Shown: positions 1 to 10,458 of the stretch, piece by piece | Position numbering within the stretch: position 1 is the stretch's first letter | Layout: each line of letters starts with the position of its first letter | Assembly: GCA_021432635.1 (NCBI GenBank) | Contig: MU270105.1 | Coordinates: forward strand, 124,001-188,000 | DNA: 64,000 bases | Direction of reading: 5' to 3' | Source: Thozetella sp. PMI_491 | Lineage: Eukaryota > Ascomycota > Sordariomycetes > Chaetosphaeriales > Chaetosphaeriaceae | The notes under the pieces: generated by a model | Databases searched by the model: none | Told to the model about the DNA's origin: nothing | What the model saw: the letters and a program-made list of their open reading frames with translations, nothing else | Position numbers and translations under genes: made by a program

Positions 1-294
1 ACGTGGCCGGCCCACGCAAACAGGACGGCGCTCGATGTCAGCACCCAGGCCATCGCCGTCACGGAGGCGGAACCCCTCCGGCTCGCCAAGATGGGGACGC
101 GCTATCCCAACGAGGTCGGCATTGGCGGGCTCGGTGTGGGTGCCCACCCCAAGGATGCTGTGGGGAGACTGTTGGCGGGATACTACGAGAGAGTCAATGT
201 GACTATTGTGGTCTTTGTCTTGTACAGGCTGGGCCTAGCCTCGGGACTGGGGTACTGGCTCTTCAGACAGTGGCGGCGCATCAGGAGTCTCTAG
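1..294 (+). CDS. C-terminal part of a membrane protein, cut by window edge
   Basis: Frame 1 is open from the first base to the TAG at 292-294 and gives 97 residues. The part around residues 62-84 is hydrophobic (VNVTIVVFVLYRLG then LASGLGYWLF) and is followed by a basic tail, QWRRIRS, so it looks like a last membrane segment with a cytosolic end. Third codon positions are G/C-rich, as in the core genes of this window. I do not recognise the family, and the upstream part lies outside the window. An internal ATG at position 91 is in the same frame but is unlikely to be the true start, because the frame continues upstream without a stop. Confidence 0.5.
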   Translation, partial: TWPAHANRTALDVSTQAIAVTEAEPLRLAKMGTRYPNEVGIGGLGVGAHPKDAVGRLLAGYYERVNVTIVVFVLYRLGLASGLGYWLFRQWRRIRSL

Positions 295-1410
295 GTATTC
301 CTGGTACTGTTGCTCGCGCTACGCGTCACCATTCACATCTTGGACGGCTGGGAACCCTACACTGTGCTACGCATCGGATAGAGGTGTCCGGGAGAGCATG
401 CAGCTGCGCGGGTAGCTCATAGACATTGGTATGCTCTGGCGTTCGGGCAAGAGATATACATCTTCATTCTTAAAACCAGTGCCTCCTCAAATTATATTAT
501 TTCGAATCGTTTCCATATTGCAATCTCTGACCCGATTAATCGATAAATGCTCTAACAGACTTCTTCCATGATGCAAGGGGGGGCCGGAGAATATTTACAA
601 CGGCGCACGACGCGAGGGAGTGAGTTTCGAAACGTCATAATGTGGAAATTACAATTAGGAAAAGGAATTCAAGACAACTATGGGAATAGTATCAGTATGG
701 GTCTGGGTGGGGAGCGAGTGCGCATCCGATTCCTCGTCAGGGCTGGACCAACATGAAGCAATGATCGAGCGGGTGGAACTAGCGTTCGACGCCTCGCTTC
801 GACCCTTGAGGAAACACGGGGAAGAAGATCAACGTTCTTTGTCCCGGGAGTGAGTGCTTTGTCCTCGGGATGTTTTGTCTCACGCCTGGTATGGAATTCG
901 CTTCCTTGCGGGAGATCTCGCCTTGTCTTAGCCCGCCCGTCCCGGTGCCCTGGCACTCGCCTGGAATCCTGTGGAAACCTTCGTTTAGACACGCCCAATC
1001 AGGAGGGGTAAACTACGATAGCTAGATTTCTAGCCTCATTGCTCGAGATACTGAGAGGCCCTTTGGCAAGAGACCTCGGTCAAAGACTCGAGATGTAGAC
1101 GGGCGATACGGGGATGCGGCGCCGCGCATTCCTGATGGACGGCAGCGGGATGACCAATCTCCCCAACCCTCAAAGCCTTTCATTCTTTAACGCCTACCAT
1201 GAATAGGAGCGTGCAGCCCACACGCGTCGTTCTGATAGCATTCCGGCATCACACTCTATCTCCAGGCTGACCACGATCCTCGCGCGGGACCAGAGCAGAA
1301 GAAGCTGTGTATAACAACGCAGTACACCTCCCGAGATAGTAGCTTCCAGGACAACACTGTCATCCTCAACTTGTACTCTTACTCATAGAACATCTTGTCT
1401 GCCGTCCAAG
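295..1410. other. Intergenic, no gene seen
   Basis: This holds the 3' side of the edge gene and the upstream region of the WSC protein gene. Short open frames on both strands lack family motifs and credible introns. I see no RNA gene or repeat here. Confidence 0.6.
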
Positions 1411-3837
1411 ATGGCGTACCCACGACGTACCGGGAGCCATCGGATGGCTCAAATCTCTCTTGTCGCAGTTCTTTGCGCACTTTTCTTATTGCTGCCCTTC
1501 GCCGAGTCTAAAGTGCTAGCGCCTCGTCACCGGTCTGCTAGGCGCAGAGACTACCTACGCTTCGGGGAGCCTCATCTTGCCATGGATCTTTCTGAGGCTG
1601 ATCGGTTCCCAGCGGCAAATGTGGAGGCCATCAAGACTACTAGCACGAAGAAAACGACCACTAGCGCCAAGAAGACGACAACCAGCACCAAGAAACCTAC
1701 GTCCAGTACCAAGAAGGTGACTACAAGCACTAAGAAAACTACATCCAGCACCAAGAAAACGACGTCCAGCATCAAGAAAACCACCACAAGCACCGCGAAA
1801 AAAACTACAAGCACCTCGACGAAAAAGACAACCAGTTCAACCAAGAAGCCAACTACGACTCAGCTGACCAGTACTCCTAAGTCGACTTCGACTAAACAGA
1901 CAAGTACCCTCAAGTCGAGCTCCACGAAAAAGACCAGCATCACAACTCTGGTGACAAGCACTCGGAAGTCGAGCTCAACGAAGCCAACAAGTACAATGAA
2001 GTCCACGTCGAGTAAGAGCACCAGCATCCCTAAGCCGACCTCGACAAACAAGACAAGCTCTGCCAAGCCGACCTCGACAATTAAGACGAGCACTACTAAG
2101 ACAGCTTCAACTAGCAAAACAAGCTCTGCCAAACCGACGTCGACGAGCAAGACGAGCAGTGTCAAGCCCGCATCTACCATTAAGACAAGCTCTATCAAAC
2201 CAACTACTACGAGCAAGACAAGCTCTATCAAACCAACTACTACGAGCAAGACAAGCAGTATAAAGTCAACATCTACTATCAAGGCAAGCTCTATCAAGAC
2301 GACTTCGACGAGCAAGACTAGCAGTGTAAATACTACATCTACTATCAAGACAAGCTCTATCAAGACGACGTCGACAAGTACGACAAGCACTATTAAGTCA
2401 TCATCAACCAGCACGACTTCTACTATTAAGCCGACGTCGACCACAAAAGCCGCTACTTCTACGTCCACTCATACATCCAATAGCTCGTCGAAGTCATCGA
2501 CTAGCTCCACGCAAACCAGCTCGTCAAAGGTGGCTACCACTAGCACCAATGTCCCTCCTACGCAGACAACAGTTCAGACTTCTCCAAAAGAGACCACTAC
2601 CACCAAACCGCCGCCTACCCAAACAACCACTACACAAATCCCTCCCAAGGACACTACGACGACTCAAGTTCCTCCTGCGCAAACAACTACCACTCAAGAC
2701 CTCCCTCCAGGGACAACCACAACCCAAGTCCCTCCAGATTATACTACAACAACCCAAGCTCCTCCTGCGCAAACAACTACCACTCAAGCCCCCCCTCCAG
2801 GTACGACCACCACGAAGGCTGCGCAAACAACCACGACTCAAGCTCCTCCCAACGAGACCACAACAACCCAGGCTCCTCCTGCGCAAACTACCACTACCAC
2901 TGCCACTCAAAATCCCCAGGGAACCACTACGACCAACGCTCCGCCGCAGGAGACCACGACAACAGAAGCGACCCCTCAAGACACCACTACAACTGATGAG
3001 TCTCCTGAGGAGACCACAACTGAGACCCCCCCTGAGGATACGACGACCACCACCGCTCTAGGGGAGACCACGACGCAGACCATGGCGGAGGGCACCACAA
3101 CTCAGGGTCCGACTGGGGCCACCACAACCCAGGGTCCGGTAGACACTACTACAACCAAAGCTCCTGAGATCACAACGACTGAGGTTCCCGGGACCACCAC
3201 AACTGAAGTTCCTGGAACCACCACAACTGGGGCGTCCGACACTACCACAACTGAAGTTCTAGAGACTACCACAACCGAAATTCCCGGCACCACCACAACT
3301 GAAGTTCCCGGGACCAACACAACTGGAGCCCCCGGGACTACTACAACCGAACCCCCTGAGACCACTACAAATGAGGCACTTGGGACTACAACCGCAACGG
3401 AGGAAGCGACCGCCACTACTGCCACTGCTACTACAACGGCTGTGGCGCAGACATACAACGGATACGAATATTTGGGTTGTTACACTGACGACCCTAATGA
3501 CGGAAGAAACCACGCCATAAATCCCCAAGATGAGCATTTGACATCAGACCCTCAGATGACCATCGAACTGTGCACGGATCATTGCAAGACGGCCTACAAC
3601 TCGATATATGCTGGCCTAGAGTTTGAGGATGAGTGTTGGTGTGGAGATGTACACAATGTCAATTCCACAAAGGTTGACGAAAGCGCTTGCAGCATGAAGT
3701 GCAAGGGCAACCAGGCAGAATTCTGTGGGGCCGGTAATATTATTTCGATTTACCAGAAGGTTTCGAACCAAGTACGACATGCAGTGGAGAGGAGATCACT
3801 CCGAAATGGGAATCGACCGGTCAAACTTTATGATTAG
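1411..3837 (+). CDS. Secreted Ser/Thr/Lys-rich wall protein with C-terminal WSC domain
   Basis: Single-exon gene of 808 codons. An in-frame second ATG at 1444 places a signal peptide right at the N-terminus (AQISLVAVLCALFLLLPFAES), so 1444 is probably the real start. Residues about 70-370 are KTTTS/KTSS/KPTS-type repeats. Residues about 370-670 are TTTTQAPP- and TTTTEVPG-type repeats, a heavily O-mannosylated stalk by analogy with fungal wall sensors. A WSC domain of about 100 residues follows (about 682-781), with YLGCY, CTDHC, ECWCG, CSMKC and FCGAG cysteine motifs. There is no transmembrane segment or GPI signal after the WSC domain, so this is not a canonical Wsc stress sensor, which has the opposite order. 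It is more likely a secreted or wall-bound carbohydrate-binding protein. Confidence 0.85.
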   Translation: MAYPRRTGSHRMAQISLVAVLCALFLLLPFAESKVLAPRHRSARRRDYLRFGEPHLAMDLSEADRFPAANVEAIKTTSTKKTTTSAKKTTTSTKKPTSSTKKVTTSTKKTTSSTKKTTSSIKKTTTSTAKKTTSTSTKKTTSSTKKPTTTQLTSTPKSTSTKQTSTLKSSSTKKTSITTLVTSTRKSSSTKPTSTMKSTSSKSTSIPKPTSTNKTSSAKPTSTIKTSTTKTASTSKTSSAKPTSTSKTSSVKPASTIKTSSIKPTTTSKTSSIKPTTTSKTSSIKSTSTIKASSIKTTSTSKTSSVNTTSTIKTSSIKTTSTSTTSTIKSSSTSTTSTIKPTSTTKAATSTSTHTSNSSSKSSTSSTQTSSSKVATTSTNVPPTQTTVQTSPKETTTTKPPPTQTTTTQIPPKDTTTTQVPPAQTTTTQDLPPGTTTTQVPPDYTTTTQAPPAQTTTTQAPPPGTTTTKAAQTTTTQAPPNETTTTQAPPAQTTTTTATQNPQGTTTTNAPPQETTTTEATPQDTTTTDESPEETTTETPPEDTTTTTALGETTTQTMAEGTTTQGPTGATTTQGPVDTTTTKAPEITTTEVPGTTTTEVPGTTTTGASDTTTTEVLETTTTEIPGTTTTEVPGTNTTGAPGTTTTEPPETTTNEALGTTTATEEATATTATATTTAVAQTYNGYEYLGCYTDDPNDGRNHAINPQDEHLTSDPQMTIELCTDHCKTAYNSIYAGLEFEDECWCGDVHNVNSTKVDESACSMKCKGNQAEFCGAGNIISIYQKVSNQVRHAVERRSLRNGNRPVKLYD
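2182..2247 (+). repeat. 33-bp tandem repeat inside the WSC protein gene
   Basis: Two identical adjacent 33-bp units (2182-2214 and 2215-2247), in frame, each coding for 11 residues of the KTSSIKPTTTS type. Weaker copies continue to about 2440. Perfect identity of neighbouring units suggests recent slippage or unequal exchange in the stalk. Confidence 0.85.
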
Positions 3838-4443
3838 AGAGAGGCTGCAAACTGAGAAGAGTATTGATATATGAGCTTGGAGGAGAGACTGATGGGCTGA
3901 AGGATCAGAGGATTTGGTTCATTTCGATACGGTTATAATGCCAGTTTAGTTTTGAATGTTAGGGATAATTGACATTGTCTCGCCCGGAATATTGTCATCT
4001 TCTCGAGCCTGGGTTCGCTGTTTGTGGATTGTTTAGCCAAGAAGGACACCCTGTTGGCTATTTGAGTTAGGTAGCTAGTACGTAGCCATACTGATATGTC
4101 GCTCTGGAGTGCAGTGTGTTTGCTTTACAGCTATCGGCTCTCAAGCTGCCAACCTAGTTGAAAGATTTTGATAACACAGGAAGCTGGAGCTTGTATTTCT
4201 CAGTTATCGTCGTCTCGTCCATTAGCCTCAGCCTTCAATTGGCACCTCGGGTCTGTAAAAGTAGCAGCAGCAATGTATGCAGATTTCGCTACGAGGCGGA
4301 GATGGTAGGATGGTCTTATGCCGTCATGGGGTAGAGACACTTGGTGACAGAGGAATAGACAGTGGCTCTGGGGTAATAGACAATGTAAGTTATGGGGCAT
4401 AGTTAACTAGGGGTTTTCCGGTAAATATGCTGTGTCATTCATA
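3838..4443. other. Intergenic, 3' flank of WSC gene
   Basis: Non-coding sequence with short AT-rich runs. No gene or RNA recognised. Confidence 0.6.
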
Positions 4444-4976
4444 CGAGCGTGCAGTGGGTCCAAATTTTGGGGGACTGCCACCACCACCACTGGTCAGTTT
4501 TGCAAAAAAAAAAAAAAAAAAAAAAAAGATATATACAATTTATAAGCGCGCAACTGCAGCTACAATTGTCAAAAATAGATCAATAGAATGACCAAATCGT
4601 ACGCTATATAAGCATATAAAATATATATACGCGCATCCACTTGCGCGTGCGCGCATAGCAGTTTAAGGAAAATAGTTTAAAACAGAAGTTTGCAAAAACT
4701 TTTGCCCAAGTTCTTGGCGTTTCTTGGCATTTCCTTGGCACTTCCTGCCAGATTTTGGCGATTTTGGGGAACATACGCGCGCACGCGCAAATGGATGCGC
4801 GTAAATATATTATATATTCCTATATAGCGTACAATTTGGCCATCTTATTGATCTAGTTTTAACGATTGCAGCTGTAGTTGCGCGCTTATAAAATGCGTAT
4901 ATCTTATGGTAAAATTTTGCAAAACGACCTGATGGTGGTGGCAGAGCTCCCAAATTTTGGACCCACTGCACGCTCG
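4444..4976. mobile_element. Foldback (MITE-like) element with about 210-bp inverted arms
   Basis: The left arm (about 4444-4657) and the reverse complement of the right arm (about 4773-4976) align along their length. Both start CGAGCGTGCAGTGGGTCC, then share a CCACCACCA run, TTTTGCAAAA, TATAAGCGCGCAACT, TAGATCAATA, GTACGCTATATA and ACGCGCATCCA. I estimate roughly 80-85% identity by eye, with a poly-A expansion in the left arm. The 115-bp centre has TTCTTGGCGTTTCTTGGCATTTCCTTGGCA subrepeats. There is no coding capacity. CAGTGGG near the tip recalls Tc1-type impala/mimp ends, but a clear TA target duplication is not visible, so family assignment is open. Confidence 0.75.
4504..4527 (+). repeat. 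Poly-A tract, 24 bases
   Basis: An unbroken run of 24 A lies in the left arm of the foldback element. The right arm has only a short TTTT run at the matching place, so the tract grew after the arms formed. Length may vary between isolates or be affected by sequencing error. Confidence 0.9.
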
Positions 4977-5291
4977 GATGGAAGACAGTGATAAGCCGGA
5001 TTCTTGAGGAATACCAAGGTTCTCTGACTTGTACACCGAAGACATGATTATAATCATTAACATGTTTCAATCGGCCTAGAACACAAATCAACAGCTGAAA
5101 TGGTTCCGTCTTATTTGAATTTATTGGGCCAGTCCATTAAGTCTAATAGAAGATTAGGTTAATTTAAATCTAATTCGTAAGCTAAGGTAGTTGAAGGTTT
5201 GGTGAAAGCCTGAGATCTCTCAAACTCCGAGGCCATAGATGATCGCTGCGAGGAACCTAATCCGTTATATTTATGTCCCTCTATGGTAGTT
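4977..5291. other. Intergenic, 3' flank of the NLR gene
   Basis: AT-rich spacer between the foldback element and the NLR stop codon. Nothing recognised. Confidence 0.6.
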
Positions 5292-8200
5292 TTAGCTTTT
5301 TAAACTCTTTTCAACCTTAGTGAGCGAGCTAGAATGCCCTACATCAACTAATAGCTGTATAATCGGTCTAAGCCTGTTGTGTATCGCAAAACATGCAAGA
5401 ATTAAAAACGGCTCGTCGATTTGGACTCCACTCACTGGCCTTTTCCAACTTGCATCCCATGGATCTTCTTCAAAAAACAGAATAGCTTGCTCGTCCAATT
5501 GCCACAGGTCATCAGGTACGAGGACAAAATCCGAGATAACATTCCTTATTATCATGAGGCTGCGTACTTCGGGATCGTTACGAGCCTCGATAATAAAAGA
5601 AGTCCGGTTCCAGGACAAGGAAGTCTGTAGCAGGACCTTCCGATTTCGTAAGACCCTTTTTGCCATGTCTAACCTCTTTGCCCTCAAGCATCCTTCAAGC
5701 AAGTTCGTGTTCGTTATTTGAGTCGGATAGTTGCTCAAAATATGTCCCCAATAGGCGTCCAATAGGCTGTCTGCTTCCGGGAGTTCAAGGAGGAATGCGA
5801 TGCTATTCACGTGTCCTTTACGGACGGCTTGATATAGTGCCATATCCTCTACCGATGAGGTTTCCGATATTGCGACTAGAGACGAGTCCCAAGAGAGCAG
5901 CGCCTTCATCATCCCTCGGCGATCTGATCCAAGACTCGCTGCCGATATCAATGCCGCTTTTCCAATTTTCTTTCGATCCCAGAGAGGAACCTGGTCATTT
6001 TCCAAGAATCTCTTCATGAGTCGTACATTGCCGAACGCAACTAAATAAGATAAAGGTGTATGGCCGTTCAAATCTTCATCCAAAAGATATTGAGTCCCGA
6101 ATTTCACCATAAGGTCGTCTAAAGACTCGTCAAGAAAGGAAGTTGAACATGCTTTATGCAATGGCTTTTCTCCCCTGTTATTCGATAGACCTAAGGAGCT
6201 CCCCTCATCGATTCTCATTAGTTCTTCCAAGAGGAAGGTATCTTCTTTGAACTTGAATAAGTGATGGAGCGCGGTGTCACCAGATTTATCCTGCATACCG
6301 ATGTCTTTCTTTCTCAGTCTTTCCAGTAAGAACACTGCTACTGCTCGCGAACGACGAATGCATGAGATATGGAGTGCTGAAAGACCGCCGAGGTGGTCGG
6401 GTGTTCTCTCTATCAAACTTGCGTACCACAGATCTTTCGAGTATCCGGGTTTTGTTGACGGAAATTCATGATTTAGAATTAATTCAATGCATTCTTTGGG
6501 TGCGGTGTCCTCCATTTTACATCTCGCTATGTCGTGAAGCATGGAAGAAAAATTTCGTCTTTCTGGAAGCGCTGCGTACCATGGCAGCAACACCTGCAGG
6601 ATGTCCTTGGAATTTGAAATAACTGCAGCTCGAATATATGGCCATAATTGTTGCTGAATGAAAAGTTCTCTTTCTTCTCCACTAGATAAGTTGAAAAGGG
6701 CCCAAAAGAGCCCGAGATCTTGGCGCCTAATTGCTTCTCCAATCGCTGTAAGATCCGGTCGACCCTTGTAGCCGGCGTATAAAACGCTGGCTCCGTGTTC
6801 GACAAGCAGACGACAAACATTTAAATGTCCATTTCTAGCGGCAATCACGATTGGGGATAGCCCGCTTCTTCCGTTAAACTGGGCAATGTCCATGTCGACT
6901 GTATGTGCAATATGGCGTTTGGCAGCCTCCAGGTCGCCAGCTGCACATGCAGCCCAAATATTATCAGCTCGTTTTAGGTCTTTGGAATTTGGGAAAAGGG
7001 CCGCCTTTGAGGAGAGTAGAGAGTGCTGCTTTCGCACATGTGTTTCCAGTGTTAAGTATGTAGGAAAGCCAATAGTCCGAGCATAGCAAGATTCAACTAA
7101 GCATTTAAACGGAAGCTCGTGTTCGGCGACGTGGTTGTCTCGGTCCTTTTTGATCCGGAAGCCAAAGGCAAAGTGATGGCAGGACAATTTGGTGCACTTG
7201 AATCTGGGCACTCCTTGTAATAGACTAAAAGTAGCCCGCTGTTTACTATCGAGCTCGGAGATATTCATGGTTTCTATAACCGTTCTGATGAATACCGTTC
7301 GTTCCTCGAGAGCTTGGGCGACGAGTGTGTTGCCATGGAGTTTGTCCAGAACAGCTTGGAGGACTGTTATCGGTAAAGGGTTTTCATCGGTGTCGTCTTC
7401 CTTCTGGTAAGGAATACGGAATTTGCTAAAGACTGCGGCCACAGCAGTGACAAGGCTATCTGTCAATTCCCGTCTGCCAGCTGTAGGCGTGTCGAGCAAG
7501 GCTTTGATGTGGTAGCACCAGAACGCCGTAGCATAGTCTTGCGCGCCGTAATAGCCTGTCTCTGCGATACTAATCACTTCTTCTGCAGGTACGGTTGCAT
7601 CAAATGGTCGCGAGGCTAGGTAATGACAGCAGAACAGGGCCATGTTGGTATGCTCCTGGAGGAGGTTGATTCTGCCAGAACGAACAAGGAAGCTAAATTT
7701 AATAGTATCCATCAGCTAATCGGCTCTAAATGTAGATGGGGAGCCTCTTGGGTTGGAAAACTCACTTTCCTGCAGTCACATGGACAAGCTTTATGCGAGA
7801 TTCTGCACCTGCCTTTGGATCAAAACTGCAGGGCTCAGCTTCGACAAGAGAGCCACAGATGACCTTGCACGTATCTACACGGCGTCTCTTGGCATCGCAA
7901 GTTCCATCCTCGGCATTTATGCAGAATAACGACTGGATTTCTCTCCAATAAAGCGGCCGAACAGCGCAGACAATCCAACATAAGATCTTCGCAGCAGCAT
8001 CTCTCTGTCTAGGGGGAGGTCGATCTAGAACGCGAACAACAACGCGTTGGTAACTTTGGATGTTATGTCAGATCATGTATGCATGGAGAATAAGATGAAA
8101 TCGTTGTACACCTACGCTTCGTCTAATCCTGCGGGAAAGCTCTCATCAAGCTCGTCTTCTAGATCGGCCTCGGAACCTTGTTCAAGAAGGTTCTCTAACA

Positions 8201-10043
8201 CGACTTTTGCGTAAAGAAACATGCCTTGTCATATATGTTAGCAAGAACTAGTAGGAAATGAGCTAGCGGCATAATAATACCATCCGCAGCATCAGCCACT
8301 TTGTTGACAATCGAGGTTTGCTTTTCAATAGAAAGAGAGAACCTCCGACCGATTTCGAGAGCCCTTTCTTTCGCGAACCGTCGAATGTCCTCCTTGTGCG
8401 AATATGTGGTGTCCAAGCCAATCGCGGGAACTTCTGACAGTCTTCGGTCCAGAATACCATCTCGTTGACCCGAGAGCAACAGACGAAGGTATCCACCTTC
8501 AGCACGGCATGCCGGGATAACCTGTTCATCGAGCCAGTCGATTATTGCCTTCGAGACTCCTTTCGATTTAGGGTCATCCTGTTCGCACTCGTCCAACCCG
8601 TCTAATATAACAAAAAAAGACTTTTGGCTCTTCGCTGCCTCAATAAAGAGATCCTGAAGTCTTGCCAATGAACAGAGGTCGGATTGGCTGATAGAGGCAA
8701 ATTTTTGGTGGAACCATTCAGTTAAGCTGTCATCCTGGTACAGTAATTGCACGAGAAGTGCTCGCAGCAGCCCGGCCATGGATGTCTTGGTATCATTGCC
8801 ATATCGAAAATAGAAGAACAGCACCGGCGAGGCAGTCTCGGCTACGAGATGGTCAATGATACGAGAAACCATGATAGATTTCCCTTGGGAAGTTAGTAAC
8901 TTGGCACAATACTTGTTTTTTTTTGGTGGACATTTACCGGCCCCTGGTTTGCCATGTAGGTAGAGGATATTCTTCGTACGATCATGCCCATGGGACCACT
9001 CTAAGAATAGTTCGTTTTTAAGCATGCCGTCGCCCGAGCCAGAAAACCGCTGCTTTTCTGCTGAATAATAGTCTGCTTTGTAGTCTGGGGGATTGAGCTT
9101 CTCTTCTATGGATGATCTTATTATCGATAGATTCTCTTGTTGCCGTTTGAATTCTTGCTGAGTTGATGCCTTCTCGCTTTGGTATATTTGATCAGAAAGC
9201 TTTCCATAGATCGACTCCATCTTAGAAGAAAGATTCTTGAAATTAGTGTCGGATGCGGCTGCTAGGTTCTGTACGCGCTCAGTCGTTACTTGCCGTGTCG
9301 TTTGGATTTCGGTTATTGCTGCGGTCATCCTCTCGTCAAGAAGCAGCGCCCGGTGCCTCTTGAGGCTTTCGAGAATAGGGCCAAATTTGCTTCTGAATGT
9401 CTTCCATGAGGAATGGAAGAAATCTTTCCATGCTATGGATAAAATTAGCAACCTACGACGCTATTGGAGACCCATGGGTGCGCACCTGGACGCGTGAACA
9501 CCTCAAGTGCATTTGTGTGAAATTGAAGAATATCGCAGAAGTAGAGTTCAAGCACTTCCGTAACGGCCGGGCACGAATTGAATATGCTGTCGTATTGCTT
9601 GAGGCCGGGGATGACTTCGCCAATCTCGACGTACGTATCTAGCAACCCTTCTAGTGTTTCTAGCCGCGCTGAAGCCACAACCAGTCCAAACTTGATTGGG
9701 CCCTTTCGAGAGTTAGATCATCATATAAATGAAACTAATATTGACCGGCCGGTCGCTTAGCACATACCCAGACAAACGCAACAACTTCGGAGACGTTGAG
9801 GAAGACACTAACGACCTGTTCGATCTGCGACATAACCTCTAGGAATTTGGAAAGTCTCCGCATGTTCCGAAGCCTTTTCTCTGGCCCATAATGATCCTGT
9901 ACCCGTTGGATCTCAAGCTTGACGTCTTTAAGGCTAGTAGTGGCAAATTGAACCCTCTGCTCTTCGGAGAGCTGGTTCCGAAACCGCTCTACAGCCTTGC
10001 CGAATGTATCTCGAGGTTGGCTAGCCTGGTTGGACGAAGCCAT
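5292..10043 (-). CDS. NACHT-ankyrin NLR (STAND) protein
   Basis: Model of seven exons: 9768-10043, 9486-9702, 8938-9432, 8281-8883, 8116-8224, 7766-8053 and 5292-7692. It encodes 1,462 residues, and all junctions keep frame. The N-terminal ~250 residues, with FVW-GPIKFGLVVAS across intron 1, resemble the uncharacterised N-terminal domain common in fungal NACHT-ankyrin proteins (DUF7708 type, from memory). Walker A GKPGAGKS (about 324-331) is itself split by a 54-bp intron. Walker B FVILDGLDEC is at about 420-429, then DGMFLYAKVVLENLLEQ. A winged-helix-like segment (YQRVVVRVLD onward) follows, then two atypical C2H2-like motifs at about 829-876. Ankyrin-type repeats run from about 905 to 1300. 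Fungal NLRs sense non-self and can trigger cell death. No disabling change is seen. Codon use is more AT-rich than in the core genes. Confidence 0.85.
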
Positions 10044-10458
10044 ATTTCGAGCGTCGTGTCTTAGCGCCGTAAAAGACTCTAAGATTCTGAGTATCTAGTC
10101 GGTATGCTTTCTATATGCTATTCTTCGTGTCGTGAGAGGAAACCAAAAAAAATTTAGAGATAGGAAGTTGCCCGACATGTGGTGGACATGGTTGCACAAA
10201 GAGGGGCTGGGTCGTGAGGCAACCCAGCAGGCATACATCAGCGGGATTGTATGCTTGTGGTTGGTCGCTGGGCTCTTGTGGCTGCAGGAGGGTGGCTGGC
10301 TTGGCTAAACCATTGGCACCTCTGATCGTCTTCTCTTTTTTCTCCTTGGCCTTCAGTTTATTCCCTTCATGGTGCACTTTTTGTTCTGGGTGTCCCCCAA
10401 GGAGCCTAGGCACCCCCCCCCTCTAGGTTTGCCTCAATTGACGGCTTTCCTGATAAAC
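10044..10458. promoter_or_regulatory. Shared divergent promoter of NLR and SNF2 genes
   Basis: 415 bp separate the two start codons, so both genes must be driven from this spacer. It contains a C-run (CACCCCCCCCCCTC near 10411) and a CT-rich stretch typical of fungal 5' flanks. No specific operator could be identified. Confidence 0.5.

Noticed and set aside
1572-3537. Long minus-strand frames under the WSC gene, rich in Val/Leu or Arg/Ser
   Set aside because: They are mirror images of Thr/Ser/Lys repeats on the plus strand and have no signal or family content.
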